A stretch of 64,000 bases of DNA from the NCBI RefSeq assembly GCF_007990265.1, contig NZ_BJWH01000001.1:310001-374000 (forward strand), read 5' to 3'. The translations under genes and the position numbers were made by a program. The DNA comes from Cellulomonas terrae (lineage in GTDB: Bacteria > Actinomycetota > Actinomycetes > Actinomycetales > Cellulomonadaceae). Below the pieces are notes generated by a model. The model saw nothing but the letters and a program-made list of their open reading frames with translations. It was not told the origin of the DNA and did no database searches. Shown here one piece after another: positions 26,916 to 35,745 of the stretch; within the stretch, counting starts at the first letter, position 1, and each line of letters begins with the position of its first letter.

Positions 26916-27964
26916 CAGGCCGGAACCTCCACAGGAGCAGGGGCGGTGGCCCGTCTGCGGGCCCGCAGCTTGTGGCGGACCACGGGCGACTGCAGGAGGC
27001 AGACAAGGATGACGACGAGCGCCTTGAACAGCGACACGGCGTTCGCGGGGATGCCCAGGATGGTCACCGAGAAGGTCAGCGTGGTGATCACGAGGACCCC
27101 GACCAGCGTCCCGACCAGCGAGAACTTGCCGCCGGCCAGCGACGTGCCGCCGATGACCACCGCGAGGATCGCGTCGAGCTCGATGAACAGGCCGGCGTTG
27201 TTCGCGTCGGCCGCCATGATGTCGGAGCTGCGGATGAACCCGGCGACGCACGCGAAGAACGCGCACAGGACGTAGACGGTCCAGATGATCGTCCGGGCGC
27301 GGACGCCGGCGAGCCGCGAGGCGACGGGGTTGATGCCGACCGACTCGATGAGCACCCCGAGCGCCGTGCGCCGCGTGATGAGCGCCATCGCCAGGAAGAA
27401 GAACCCGGCGATGAGCGCCGCGACGGGCAGCCCGAGCCAGTAGCCGGTGGCGATCGTCTTGTAGGGGGCGCTGGTCACGGTCGTGATCTGGCCACCGGTG
27501 ATGAGCATCGCGATGCCCCGGCCAGCGGTCATGATCACGAGCGTCGCGATGATCGGTTGGATCCCGACCACCGCCACGAGGAACCCGTTGAACACCCCGA
27601 TCAGGAGGCAGACGAGCACGGCGCTGCCGATGGCGGACAGCACGACCGCGAGCGACTCGGGGTTGTCGGACGCGGCGATCTGGGACAGCGCGACGGCTCC
27701 CGCGATCGCCATCACGGCTCCGACGGACAGGTCGATGCCGCGCGTCGCGATGACGAGCGTCATGCCGAGGGCCACCAGCAGCAGGACGCTGGACCGTCGC
27801 AGGATGTCGATCGGCCCGCCGTAGAGGTGCCCGTCCCGGATGGTGATGTCCAGGAACGTGCTCGACTTCAGCACGCAGGCCAGCAGCAGCACGGCCAGGG
27901 CCACGATCGGCCAGAACAACCGGTGCCGGGCGACGGCTCCGGCAGAGGTCATGACGGAACTCAT
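26915..27964 (-). CDS. ytfT: Sugar ABC transporter permease, YtfT type
   Basis: 349-residue BPD_transp_2 permease, the second membrane subunit of the importer. The RGIDLSVGAVMAIAGAVA loop, VGIQPIIATLVIMTAGRGIAMLI and GGTSLAGGKFSLVGTLVGVLVI are family hallmarks; the segment YKTIATGYWLGLPVAALIAG resembles YtfT. ATG 27964 overlaps the ATPase stop (ATGA), so ATPase and both permeases are translationally coupled. Confidence 0.88.
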   Translation of the reverse strand: MSSVMTSAGAVARHRLFWPIVALAVLLLACVLKSSTFLDITIRDGHLYGGPIDILRRSSVLLLVALGMTLVIATRGIDLSVGAVMAIAGAVALSQIAASDNPESLAVVLSAIGSAVLVCLLIGVFNGFLVAVVGIQPIIATLVIMTAGRGIAMLITGGQITTVTSAPYKTIATGYWLGLPVAALIAGFFFLAMALITRRTALGVLIESVGINPVASRLAGVRARTIIWTVYVLCAFFACVAGFIRSSDIMAADANNAGLFIELDAILAVVIGGTSLAGGKFSLVGTLVGVLVITTLTFSVTILGIPANAVSLFKALVVILVCLLQSPVVRHKLRARRRATAPAPVEVPA

Positions 27965-29502
27965 GACTGCCCTCCGCTCGCGATGAGGTGGACGACGTCG
28001 TCGGTGGTGACGTCGTCGGAGTTGGTGATCTCGGCGACCTTCCGGCGGTCGCGGAGCACGGCGATGCGGTGCGACAGGCGCAGGACCTCCTCGAGCTCGG
28101 CCGAGATGAACACGACCGCCATGCCCTGCGCGGCGAGGTCGGCCACGAGCTTCTGGATCTCGGCCTTGGCGCCGACGTCGATGCCGCGCGTGGGCTCGTC
28201 GAGCAGCAGGAGCTTCGGGGCGGTGGCGAGCCAGCGCGCGAGCAGCACCTTCTGCTGGTTGCCGCCGGACAGGTTGCCGGCGATCGCCTCGGGGTTGGCG
28301 GGGCGGATGCCGAGCGCCTCGATGTAGCGGTTCACGACCTCGTCCGACTTGCGCCGGGAGATCCGTCGCAGCCAGCCGCGGTCGGCCTGGAGGCCGAGCA
28401 CGATGTTCTCGCGCACCGTCAGGTCCCCGACGATGCCCTCGGTCTTGCGGCTCTCCGAGGAGTAGACGATGCCGCGTGCCAGGGCGCTGCGCGGGGTGCG
28501 CAGCTTCGTCGGGACGCCCTCGACCCGGACCTCCCCCGAGTCCGCGTGGTCCGCCCCGTACAGGAGGCGCGCCAGCTCGGTGCGGCCGGAGCCGAGCAGG
28601 CCCGCGAGCCCGACGACCTCTCCGGCGTACACGTCGAGGTCGAAGGGCTCGATCGTGCCCTTGCGGCCGAGGCCGATGGCCTGCACGTAGGGCTGCGTCT
28701 CGGCACGCTCCGCGACGGATCGCTTCGGCGCCTCCTCAAGCTCCTCGAGGACGGCGAGCGCGCGGCCGATCATCTTCTGCACCAGCTCGACCCGGTCGAG
28801 GTCGGCCGTGCGGTACTCCCCGACGAGGGCGCCGTTGCGCAGGACCGTCATGCGGTCGCTGATCTCGTACACCTGGTCGAGGAAGTGGGACACGAACAGG
28901 ATGGCGACGCCGCGGTCGCGCAGGGCGCGCACGACGTCGAACAGCCGGGCGACCTCGTCGGCGTCGAGGCTGGACGTCGGCTCGTCGAGGATGAGCACGC
29001 GGGCGTCGACGACCATCGCGCGCGAGATCGCGACCAGCTGCTGCACGGCCAGCGAGTGCGACGACAGCGACGACTTCGGGTCGATGTCGAGGTTCATGGT
29101 GCGCAGGTGCTCGCGGGCCGCGTTGCGGGTCTGCCGCCAGTCGACCACCCCGGCCCGCCGGACCTCGTGGCCGAGCATGATGTTCTCCGCCACCGACAGG
29201 TTGTCGCAGAGGTTGACCTCTTGGTAGACGGTGCTGATCCCCGCGGCCTGGGCCTGCGCGGGACCGGCGAACGTGCGCTCCTCGCCGTCGACGACGATCG
29301 ACCCGGAGTCGATGGTGTACACGCCGGTGAGGGCCTTGATGAGGGTGGACTTCCCGGCGCCGTTCTCGCCCATCAGGGCGTGCACCTCGCCCGGGAAGAG
29401 CCGGAAGTCGACGCCGTCGAGCGCCTTGACCCCGGGAAAGGTGATGGAGATCCCCGTCATCGCGACGATCGGGGTGGGGTCCTGTGTAGTCACAGCGGTC
29501 AT
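27961..29502 (-). CDS. ytfR: Sugar ABC transporter ATP-binding protein, YtfR type
   Basis: Fused two-domain ATPase of 513 residues, as in ribose/galactofuranose importers. Domain 1: Walker A GENGAGKSTLIKAL, Walker B VLILDEPTSSLD, with a degenerate signature (SHSLAVQQLVAISRA). Domain 2: GLLGSGRTELARLLYG in place of a classic Walker A, signature NLSGGNQQKVLLARWL, Walker B LLLLDEPTRGIDVG. A GAAAGG ribosome site precedes the ATG. It follows the binding-protein gene after a strong hairpin, so it should be made in smaller amounts. Confidence 0.91.
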   Translation of the reverse strand: MTAVTTQDPTPIVAMTGISITFPGVKALDGVDFRLFPGEVHALMGENGAGKSTLIKALTGVYTIDSGSIVVDGEERTFAGPAQAQAAGISTVYQEVNLCDNLSVAENIMLGHEVRRAGVVDWRQTRNAAREHLRTMNLDIDPKSSLSSHSLAVQQLVAISRAMVVDARVLILDEPTSSLDADEVARLFDVVRALRDRGVAILFVSHFLDQVYEISDRMTVLRNGALVGEYRTADLDRVELVQKMIGRALAVLEELEEAPKRSVAERAETQPYVQAIGLGRKGTIEPFDLDVYAGEVVGLAGLLGSGRTELARLLYGADHADSGEVRVEGVPTKLRTPRSALARGIVYSSESRKTEGIVGDLTVRENIVLGLQADRGWLRRISRRKSDEVVNRYIEALGIRPANPEAIAGNLSGGNQQKVLLARWLATAPKLLLLDEPTRGIDVGAKAEIQKLVADLAAQGMAVVFISAELEEVLRLSHRIAVLRDRRKVAEITNSDDVTTDDVVHLIASGGQS

Positions 29503-29551
29503 CGTCGACCTTTCGTCCGCGCCGGTCTCACGGTACCGGCAGGGCTGTGCC

Positions 29552-29581
29552 GCCCGGGGGGACGCGGAGGTCCCCCCGGGC
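29552..29581 (-). terminator. Intra-operon hairpin between ytfQ and ytfR
   Basis: Two perfect 12-base arms (GCCCGGGGGGAC and complement) around GCGGAG in the 96-base gap after the ytfQ stop. Such stems between a binding-protein gene and its ABC subunits usually act as a partial terminator or 3'-end stabiliser, giving more binding protein than transporter. There is no U-tract, which favours attenuation or stabilisation over full termination. Confidence 0.65.
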
Positions 29582-29598
29582 AGCCGGGGCGAGAAGGA

Positions 29599-30606
29599 TC
29601 AGTACTGGCGGTCGGCCAGGACTGCCTTGGCGCCTTCCTGGTCGAACGCCTCGTCCTTCGTGACGATGCGGGGCTCGACGGTGCCGCCCTCCTCGAGGGT
29701 CTTGATGATCTCCGCGAGGTCCGGGCCGAGCAGCGGGTTGCACTCGACGATGTAGCTGATCTTGCCCTCGGCGAGGGCGGTCATGCCGTCCTTGACGCCG
29801 TCGATCGTGACGACCTTGATGTCCTGACCGGGCACCTTGCCGGCCGCCTCGATCGCCTCGATCGCGCCCAGACCCATGTCGTCGTTGTGCGCGTACACCA
29901 CGTCGATGTCGGGGTACGCCTGGAGGAAGCCCTCCATGACCGTCTTGCCCTCGGCGCGCGTGAAGTTCCCGGTCTCCGAGGCGATCACCGAGATGTTGTC
30001 GTTGCCCTCGATGGCGTCCTCGAAGCCGGTCTTGCGGTCGATCGCGGGTGCGGAGCCCGTGGTGCCCTGCAGCTCGACGACGTTGATGGGCTCGGTGCCG
30101 AGGTTCTCGGAGACCCACTCACCGATGCGCTTGCCCTCCTCGACGAAGTCCGACCCGATGAACGTCACGTAGAGCGACGTGTCCTCGCTGTCGACCGCGC
30201 GGTCGGTGAGGATGACCGGGATGTCGGCCGCCTTGGCCTCCTCGAGCACGCTGTCCCAGCCGGACTCGACGACCGGCGAGAACGCGATGTAGTCGACGCC
30301 CTGGGCGATGTAGGACCGGATCGCCTGGATCTGGTTCTCCTGCTTCTGCTGGGCGTCGGAGAAGCTGAGGTCGAACCCCGCCTCCTCCGTGAGGGCGTCC
30401 TGGATCGACTTGGTGTTGGCGGCGCGCCAGCCGCTCTCGGCACCGACCTGGCTGAACCCGACCGAGATGAGGTCGCCCTCGTCGCCGCCGCCGCTGCCTG
30501 CGGTCTCCCCGTCACCGGAGTCGCCGCCCGCGCACGCTGCGAGGCCGAGTGCGAGCACCGCGATCCCTGCGGCCATCGACCGCTTCCTGAACATGTTGCT
30601 GACCAT
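29599..30606 (-). CDS. ytfQ: Sugar-binding lipoprotein, YtfQ-like (galactofuranose/arabinofuranose)
   Basis: 335-residue periplasmic-binding-protein-type lipoprotein. The signal peptide ends in lipobox LGLAAC; a Gly/Asp/Ser-rich linker follows. The mature start VGFSQVGAESGWRAANTKS is the hallmark of YtfQ, followed by AIRSYIAQGVDYIAFSPVV, DRAVD and YAHNDDMGLGAIEAIEAAG. It captures furanose sugars outside the cell and delivers them to the permease pair. The LacI-type palindrome at 30733 lies 127 bases upstream, like the one before araB. Confidence 0.92.
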   Translation of the reverse strand: MVSNMFRKRSMAAGIAVLALGLAACAGGDSGDGETAGSGGGDEGDLISVGFSQVGAESGWRAANTKSIQDALTEEAGFDLSFSDAQQKQENQIQAIRSYIAQGVDYIAFSPVVESGWDSVLEEAKAADIPVILTDRAVDSEDTSLYVTFIGSDFVEEGKRIGEWVSENLGTEPINVVELQGTTGSAPAIDRKTGFEDAIEGNDNISVIASETGNFTRAEGKTVMEGFLQAYPDIDVVYAHNDDMGLGAIEAIEAAGKVPGQDIKVVTIDGVKDGMTALAEGKISYIVECNPLLGPDLAEIIKTLEEGGTVEPRIVTKDEAFDQEGAKAVLADRQY

Positions 30607-30732
30607 CTGCTTCTCCTCCTCGAGAAACGCACTCGCTCGCTGGCCCGACCCACGCCGGTCGAGCCGCGTCGTGCATCCGGGGCACCGGGGGCACGAGTCC
30701 CGCTGGACCGAGGTCCAGCAGGTGGTTCGCCT

Positions 30733-30752
30733 GAATGTTAGCGCTCACATTC
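30733..30752. promoter_or_regulatory. LacI-type operator upstream of the ytfQ operon
   Basis: GAATGTTAGCGCTCACATTC is a near-perfect palindrome (one asymmetric position on each side of AGCGCT). Its left half equals the half-site of the araB operator (ATGTTAGC) and its right half equals that of the proC-lacI site (GCTCACA). It is the only such site between ytfQ and the ABC-2 permease stop. Confidence 0.75.
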
Positions 30753-30862
30753 TGCTCAAGGGCGTCGTTCAAAGGTTGCATTCCGGTCACGCTTCGCCAC
30801 GCGACGATGTCCGGTTCATCCGCCCGGGTGACCGTGAGGGTGCCGCGCACCGGCGGTGTGGG

Positions 30863-31642
30863 TCAGGGGGTGCGGCGGCGGAGCGTCGCTGCGCCGACCA
30901 CCAGGGCGCCGACGATGAAGCCGGCGATCACCGCGACGTCGCCGCGCACGTCGGGCCACGAGCCGCCGGCCGCGAGCCGCTGCATCGCGTCCAGGGCGTA
31001 GGTGAGCGGCAGGACGCGGGAGATCCACTCCAGGACGGTCGGCATCTCGTCGCGGGGCATGAGCAGGCCGCACGTGATCAGCTGCGGGAACAGGACCAGC
31101 GGCATGAGCTGCACGGCCTGGAACTCCGTGCGCGCGAGCGCCGACGCACCCAGGCCGAGCGCGCACCCGAGCACCGCGTCGAGCACCGCGACGAGGACCA
31201 CGAGCCCGATCGGGCCGGCGACGTCCATGCCGCACACCCACACCGCGAACCCGACGATCACGAGCGCCTGCACCGTGGCCAGCACGGCGAACGCCAGGGC
31301 GTAGCCGACGACGACGTCACCGCGCCCGATCGGCAGCGTCATCAGCCGCTCGAGAGTCCCCGAGGTGCGCTCCCGCAGGGTCGCGACGCTGGTGACCAGG
31401 AACATCACGATCATCGGGAACAGTGCGACCAGCAGCGGACCGAACTGGTCCAGCACGGGCGTCCCGTCGAACATCCACGCGATCAGGCCGATCAGCACGC
31501 ACGGGAGCAGGACGACGAGCGCGATGGTGCGCTTGTCGTGCCGGAGCTGCGTGAGGACCCGACGCGCGGTCGCCGCGGTGAGACCCGCCGTGATCGTGCG
31601 CGACGGGACGTCCCGCACCTCTGCCGCTGTCGTGGCGCTCAT
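30863..31642 (-). CDS. ABC-2 type transporter permease
   Basis: 259 residues with six hydrophobic segments; the ABC2_membrane fold is visible in ALFPMIVMFLVTSVATLRERTSGTLERLMTLPIGR and GLGASALARTEFQAVQLMPLVLFPQLITCGLLMPRDEMP. It forms an exporter with the ATPase encoded just upstream, whose stop it overlaps (ATGA). Drug, lipid or polysaccharide export is possible; substrate unknown. Confidence 0.88.
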   Translation of the reverse strand: MSATTAAEVRDVPSRTITAGLTAATARRVLTQLRHDKRTIALVVLLPCVLIGLIAWMFDGTPVLDQFGPLLVALFPMIVMFLVTSVATLRERTSGTLERLMTLPIGRGDVVVGYALAFAVLATVQALVIVGFAVWVCGMDVAGPIGLVVLVAVLDAVLGCALGLGASALARTEFQAVQLMPLVLFPQLITCGLLMPRDEMPTVLEWISRVLPLTYALDAMQRLAAGGSWPDVRGDVAVIAGFIVGALVVGAATLRRRTP

Positions 31643-32436
31643 GCCACCGCTCCTCTCCCGGAGACACCCTCGCCCGCGCTGCCGCCGGTCGCCGCCGCAT
31701 GACGTCCGGTGGTGACGTCGCCCGCCGCCGCCTCGTCGACGAGGGCGAGGAACGCCGCCTCGGCGTCGGTCGTGCCGGTGCGGGCGAGCAGGTCCGCCAG
31801 GGGGCTGTCCGCCAGCACCCCTCCCCCGCGCAGCAGGACGAGGCGGTCGCACCGCGCGGCCTCGTCCATGACGTGGCTCGACACCAGGAGGCTGACCCCC
31901 GTCCGGCTCAGGCGGTGGAAGAGGTTCCACAGGTCGCGACGGAGCACGGGGTCGAGGCCGACGGTCGGCTCGTCGAGCACCAGCAGGTCGGGGCGCCCCA
32001 GCAGGGCGATCGCCAGCGACACCCGCGAGCGCTCCCCGCCGGACAGCGTCCCGATCGACTGGCCGGCGTGCCCCAGCAGGTCGACGTCGGTGAGCGCCTG
32101 GTGGATCGCCGCGGCGTCCACGCCGAGGATCGCGGCCGCGTACCGCAGGTTCTCCGCGACCGTCAGGTCCCCGTACACGCTCGGCGACTGGGTGACGTAG
32201 CCGATCCGTCGCCGCAGCGCCGCGGACCCCGCGGGCAGGCCGAGGACGGTGACGGTCCCGCCGTCGACGATCTGCGCCCCGACGATGGCGCGCATGAGGG
32301 TCGTCTTCCCGCTGCCGCTCGGGCCGAGGAGCCCGACCACCTGCCCGACCGGCACCGCCAGGTCGAGCGACGGGATGACCGGGACGCCGCCCCGGACGAC
32401 CCGGAGCCCGGCGATCTCGATCGCACTATTCCCCAT
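31639..32436 (-). CDS. ABC transporter ATP-binding protein (ABC-2 exporter partner)
   Basis: 265-residue single ATPase domain: Walker A GLLGPSGSGKTTLMRAI, Q-loop YVTQSPSVYGDLTV, signature GTLSGGERSRVSLAIALLG, Walker B LLVLDEPTVGLDP, H-loop VSSHVMDEA. It is most like CcmA/DrrA-type exporters. The C-terminal 40 residues are Ala/Gly/Thr-rich. The gene forms an isolated two-gene operon with the permease. Confidence 0.9.
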   Translation of the reverse strand: MGNSAIEIAGLRVVRGGVPVIPSLDLAVPVGQVVGLLGPSGSGKTTLMRAIVGAQIVDGGTVTVLGLPAGSAALRRRIGYVTQSPSVYGDLTVAENLRYAAAILGVDAAAIHQALTDVDLLGHAGQSIGTLSGGERSRVSLAIALLGRPDLLVLDEPTVGLDPVLRRDLWNLFHRLSRTGVSLLVSSHVMDEAARCDRLVLLRGGGVLADSPLADLLARTGTTDAEAAFLALVDEAAAGDVTTGRHAAATGGSAGEGVSGRGAVA

Positions 32437-32480
32437 GCGAGGAATTCTGCTCCTCCCGTCGGGCGCGACGCAAGCACCCG

Positions 32481-33275
32481 CTACTGCGTGGACTCCACGA
32501 TCACCGCGCGCAACCGGTCGACGGCAGCGCGGTCCCCGGTGACCGTGAGGCCGTCCGCCCCGCCGCGACCCCAGAGCCACAGCTCCAGGTCCCACGCCGG
32601 GCCGGCGACCGCGGCGGTGACGTCCTGGTCCTCGCCCTCCCAGGGCGCCTCTCCGACGAGCTCCGCGCACTCCTCGTCGTACTCCGTGCCGGTCGTCGGC
32701 GACGTGCCGTGGAACCGGCCGAACGCCATGACCCACTGGCGGTCGGCGTCCGTGGCCACCAGCCGGACCCGCTGGCCGTCGGCCGTGAACGACGCCCACG
32801 CCGGCAGGCCGCTGACCATCACCCCGAGCATCTCGTCCACCCCGTCGGCCGCGAGCTCGGTCCCCGGGTCGACGACCGGCAGCCCCGCGGTCTGCTCCGC
32901 GTCGACCCGGTGCACCAGCGCCTCGTGCGCCTGACGCCGCAGCACCCAGCCGACGGTCCCGCCCGTGGCCGACCAGGACCAGCACGGGTCGTCGGGGTCG
33001 TGCGCGGCGAGCGCGCCCAGCAACGCCTGCGTGCGCGTCCGCAGGAACGCGACCAGCTCGTCGTCGGGCCGGCGCTCCGTGTCCTGCGCGTCGTCGGGGC
33101 CCGCTGGGGCGTTCCCGACGATCTGCGACCAGAAGTCCTGCACCTCGCCCAGGTGGTACGCGAGGTCGGCGGCGTCCCAGTCCGCGCACGACGGCACCTG
33201 CGCCGTGAGCGGCGCCTCCGCGAGGGCGTCGGCGGCCCGCGCCGACTCCTCGGCGATCACACCTGCGTAGTCCAT
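32481..33275 (-). CDS. Maleylpyruvate-isomerase N-terminal domain protein (mycothiol-type, DinB superfamily)
   Basis: 264 residues. The N-terminal four-helix DinB-like domain starts MDYAGVIAEESARAADAL and carries the metal-ligand pattern (CADWDAADLAYHLGEVQDFW with a His, and HEALVHRVDAE with two His). The C-terminal half contains the alpha/beta module found in this family (LELWLWGRGG). Members are mycothiol-dependent isomerases or transferases; mycothiol is typical of Actinobacteria. Exact reaction unknown. ATG 33275. Confidence 0.82.
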   Translation of the reverse strand: MDYAGVIAEESARAADALAEAPLTAQVPSCADWDAADLAYHLGEVQDFWSQIVGNAPAGPDDAQDTERRPDDELVAFLRTRTQALLGALAAHDPDDPCWSWSATGGTVGWVLRRQAHEALVHRVDAEQTAGLPVVDPGTELAADGVDEMLGVMVSGLPAWASFTADGQRVRLVATDADRQWVMAFGRFHGTSPTTGTEYDEECAELVGEAPWEGEDQDVTAAVAGPAWDLELWLWGRGGADGLTVTGDRAAVDRLRAVIVESTQ

Positions 33276-33333
33276 GAGCCGCACGCTAGCGTCCCGACGT
33301 GCCCCGCGCCGACCGGGGTGGCTACGGTGACGG

Positions 33334-33723
33334 GTGCTCACCGAGACCCTCCGCCGGCACGGCCCGGCCCTCGCGCTCGCCGCCCTGCTCGGCACGTCCG
33401 GCGTGCTGCACCTGCGGCGGCCCGCTGTCTTCCGGCCGCTCGTCCCGCGCATCCTCGGCGACCCCGACCCGTGGGTGCTCGGCAGCGGCGTCGCGGAGCT
33501 CGCGTGCGCCGCCGCGCTGGTGGCACCGCCCACGCGACGGCTCGGCGGCTGGGCCTCGGCCGCGCTCCTGGTCGGTGTCTTCCCGGGGAACGTGACGATG
33601 GCCGTCCGGTCCCGGACCGACGCGCGCGGGTGGGCCGGCAAGCCTGCGGTGGCGTGGGGGCGGCTACCCCTCCAGGTGCCGCTGGTCGCCTGGGCCGTCT
33701 CGGTGGCGCGCCGGGGCGGCTGA
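33334..33723 (+). CDS. DoxX-like small membrane protein
   Basis: 129 residues with four hydrophobic segments and the DoxX-like features ALLGTSGVLHLRRPAVFRPLVP, GSGVAELACAAALVAP and PGNVTMAVRS. GTG start at 33334. Its 3' end overlaps the convergent tetR gene by 60 bases, so transcription of the two may interfere. Function unknown. Confidence 0.78.
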   Translation: MLTETLRRHGPALALAALLGTSGVLHLRRPAVFRPLVPRILGDPDPWVLGSGVAELACAAALVAPPTRRLGGWASAALLVGVFPGNVTMAVRSRTDARGWAGKPAVAWGRLPLQVPLVAWAVSVARRGG

Positions 33724-34359
33724 CGAGGTCCCGAGCGGCCCGGTCAGGTAGCGGTCGAGCGTGGGGCCGACGAGCGCGACGACCTCCTCGACGGGCATCG
33801 ACGCGAGCGGCTCCAGCCGCAGGACGTGCCGGGCCAGCAGCACGCCCGCGACCTGCGACGCGACGAGGGACACGCGCAGCTGCTGGTCGGGTGGCGGGAG
33901 CAGGGGGGCGACCCGGGCGAAGACCTGCCGGCCGACGTACCCCGACAGCGCGTCGGCCTGCACCTCCCCCGAGGTCATCCCCGCGAACGCCACCCGCAGC
34001 GCGACGCCGCCGTCCTGCCCCCAGATCCCGAGCACCGCGGTGAGCAGCCGCTCCCCGAGCCCGTCGACCCCACCGGCGGCCAGCCGCGCGACGAGGACCG
34101 CCGGGTCGACGCCGTGCGGCACGATCCCGGCGGCGAACAGGTCGGACTTGGTGCGGAAGTAGTGCCGGACCAGACCAGGGTCCACGTCGGCGCGACGCGC
34201 CACCGACCGGATGCTCGCGCCGTCGAAGCCCCGCTCCGCGAACTCGTCGCGGGCGGCCGCCAGGATGGCGCCACGCGTGTCCTCACCGGCGGGGCGCCGA
34301 CCCCGCCTGCGGGCAGCGGGCCCGACGGCGTCGTCGTCGGCGCCTGCGTCGATGGACAT
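33664..34359 (-). CDS. TetR-family transcriptional regulator
   Basis: 231 residues: N-terminal HTH (TRGAILAAARDEFAERGFDGASIRSVARRADVDPGLVRHYFRTKSDLF) and a TetR_C-like ligand domain of the actinobacterial type (LRVSLVASQVAGVLLARHVL, LEPLASMPVEEVVALVGPTLDRYLTGPL). ATG 34359 is about 30 residues before the HTH; the leader is Ala/Arg-rich. It converges on the DoxX-like gene. Target and ligand unknown. Confidence 0.88.
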   Translation of the reverse strand: MSIDAGADDDAVGPAARRRGRRPAGEDTRGAILAAARDEFAERGFDGASIRSVARRADVDPGLVRHYFRTKSDLFAAGIVPHGVDPAVLVARLAAGGVDGLGERLLTAVLGIWGQDGGVALRVAFAGMTSGEVQADALSGYVGRQVFARVAPLLPPPDQQLRVSLVASQVAGVLLARHVLRLEPLASMPVEEVVALVGPTLDRYLTGPLGTSSAAPARHRDGPGDQRHLEG

Positions 34360-34381
34360 GCGCACAGCGTACGGAGCGCGT

Positions 34382-34603
34382 TCAGGACTCCGGTGGCGCG
34401 GTGCGCTGCGTCGGGACCTCCGTGAGCGTGGACGGCCCACGGTCGGTCGGCCAGTGGAACGTGCGGGTGACGGCGGGGGACGCCGCGACGGCGACGACCG
34501 CCATGGCGACGGCAGCGGCGGCCCCGGCGAGCTCGAGGGCGATGGCGGCCATCCCGCCGCTGATGATGACGGTCTGGACGGATCGACGGAGGAACGGGTG
34601 CAC
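34382..34603 (-). CDS. Small membrane protein, unknown function
   Basis: 73 residues from GTG 34603, preceded by CAGGGAG at normal spacing. A basic start (HPFLRRSVQ) precedes one long hydrophobic stretch (TVIISGGMAAIALELAGAAAAVAMAVVAVAA) and a polar tail. It ends 22 bases before the tetR start in the same direction. It belongs to no family that I recognise. Confidence 0.5.
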   Translation of the reverse strand: MHPFLRRSVQTVIISGGMAAIALELAGAAAAVAMAVVAVAASPAVTRTFHWPTDRGPSTLTEVPTQRTAPPES

Positions 34604-34680
34604 GGCGGACTCCCTGGACGAGTGTGGGAGCGCCCTGGTCGGGCGCCGAGGCGTGCCGCGCGGGCGCGCGGGGCGCCCGG

Positions 34681-35685
34681 TCACGCAGGGGAGTCGAGGA
34701 TCTCGATCTGAGGTGCGACGGCAGGTTCGGCTCCGGGTCCGGCCCGAACGCTGAGCACGCGCAGCTGGGGAGGTTCGAGATCGGCGGGCAGGTCGCCGTC
34801 CACGCATGAGCGCGCACCCGACGACGTCCCGGCGCTCGGCGTCGACAGACCGGCTGCCGGCCGGCCCGTCGGACGCGGGTGGTCCGCGGTGCCGCTGCGG
34901 ACGTGCTCCGCACCGGGCGGGGGCGCGACGACGGGGAGCCGGTCGTCGGGACGCGGTGCGTCGTCGTGCGACGTCCCTGGGTGCCACGGCGAGGACGGCC
35001 GGACGGTCGGGACGACCGCTGCGGCGACGGTCGGGCAGGGCAGCGGCGCAGCGACCGCGACGACGGGCGCGCGAGGCGCCGGTGCCATCCCGTGTCGGGG
35101 TGAGCCGACCAGGCGAGGCGCGTCGGGCACCGGCGGCAGCGACGCCGTCAGCGCGCCCGCGACGGGGCCCAGCCCGCTGGTCGCCGCCGTCGCCACCTCG
35201 GCCACCGGCCCGAGGACCGTCGTGACCGACTCGGCCACGGGCGCGCCGACCTCGACCACGGGTCCGGGCGTCTCGGCCACGGGTGCGACGGACTCCGCGA
35301 CGGGCGCGACGGGGGTCTCGGTCACCGGGGTGGCGAGGGACTCCACCACCGGCACGACGAACGTCTCGGCCACCGGCGCGGCCGCCTCCGGTACCGGCTC
35401 GACCGCGGTCTCGGCCGCCGGGGCGACGGGCTCACCCTCCGCGACCGCCTCGGTGGCCGTCGTGACGGCGCCGCCGTCGGCCCCGGTCGCACCGGAGGCG
35501 GCGATGTCGCCGACGAGTCCGGTCAGCGAGGCGGTCGCTGCGGTCGCTGCGGCGTCGGGGTCAGGAGTCGCGTGCGCCGAGGGCGCCGACCACAGCACAG
35601 TGAGGACCGCGACGAGCATCCCGAGGCCGACGACGAGCAGCAGGCGCAGCAGCCACCTCGGCCCTGCCACCCCCTGCACGGTCAT
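34681..35685 (-). CDS. Secreted or membrane-anchored Val/Ala/Pro-rich low-complexity protein
   Basis: 334 residues from ATG 35685 (GGGGGAG ribosome site). An N-terminal hydrophobic segment RLLLVVGLGMLVAVLTVLW followed by SAPSAHA looks like a signal peptide with a cleavage site. Residues about 75-170 are built from an imperfect repeat of the type APVAES/TPVAETP, which is acidic and extended. The rest is Pro/Arg/Gly-rich without a recognisable fold. It may be a wall-spanning or surface stalk protein. No neighbour suggests a role. Confidence 0.7.
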   Translation of the reverse strand: MTVQGVAGPRWLLRLLLVVGLGMLVAVLTVLWSAPSAHATPDPDAAATAATASLTGLVGDIAASGATGADGGAVTTATEAVAEGEPVAPAAETAVEPVPEAAAPVAETFVVPVVESLATPVTETPVAPVAESVAPVAETPGPVVEVGAPVAESVTTVLGPVAEVATAATSGLGPVAGALTASLPPVPDAPRLVGSPRHGMAPAPRAPVVAVAAPLPCPTVAAAVVPTVRPSSPWHPGTSHDDAPRPDDRLPVVAPPPGAEHVRSGTADHPRPTGRPAAGLSTPSAGTSSGARSCVDGDLPADLEPPQLRVLSVRAGPGAEPAVAPQIEILDSPA

Positions 35686-35716
35686 CGCTGCACTCCCCCG
35701 AGTCGCCCGTGTCATG

Positions 35717-35745
35717 ACGTTATGCACACAAGTCGAGAGAGGCAA
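35717..35745 (-). promoter_or_regulatory. Possible promoter of the low-complexity secreted protein
   Basis: On the minus strand a -35-like TTGCCT (35745-35740) is followed after 17 bases by a -10-like TAACGT (35722-35717), about 30 bases before the ATG at 35685. It is one of the few AT-rich stretches in this region. The match is only moderate. Confidence 0.35.

Noticed and set aside
27988..30741. 917-codon open frame opposite ytfR and ytfQ
   Set aside because: Antisense shadow of two clear ABC transporter genes; no domains and biased Arg/Asp/Val composition.
34630..34646. GCGCCC-TGGTC-GGGCGC hairpin after the low-complexity protein gene as terminator
   Set aside because: Only six base pairs and embedded in a run of GC-rich self-complementary sequence; not convincing.
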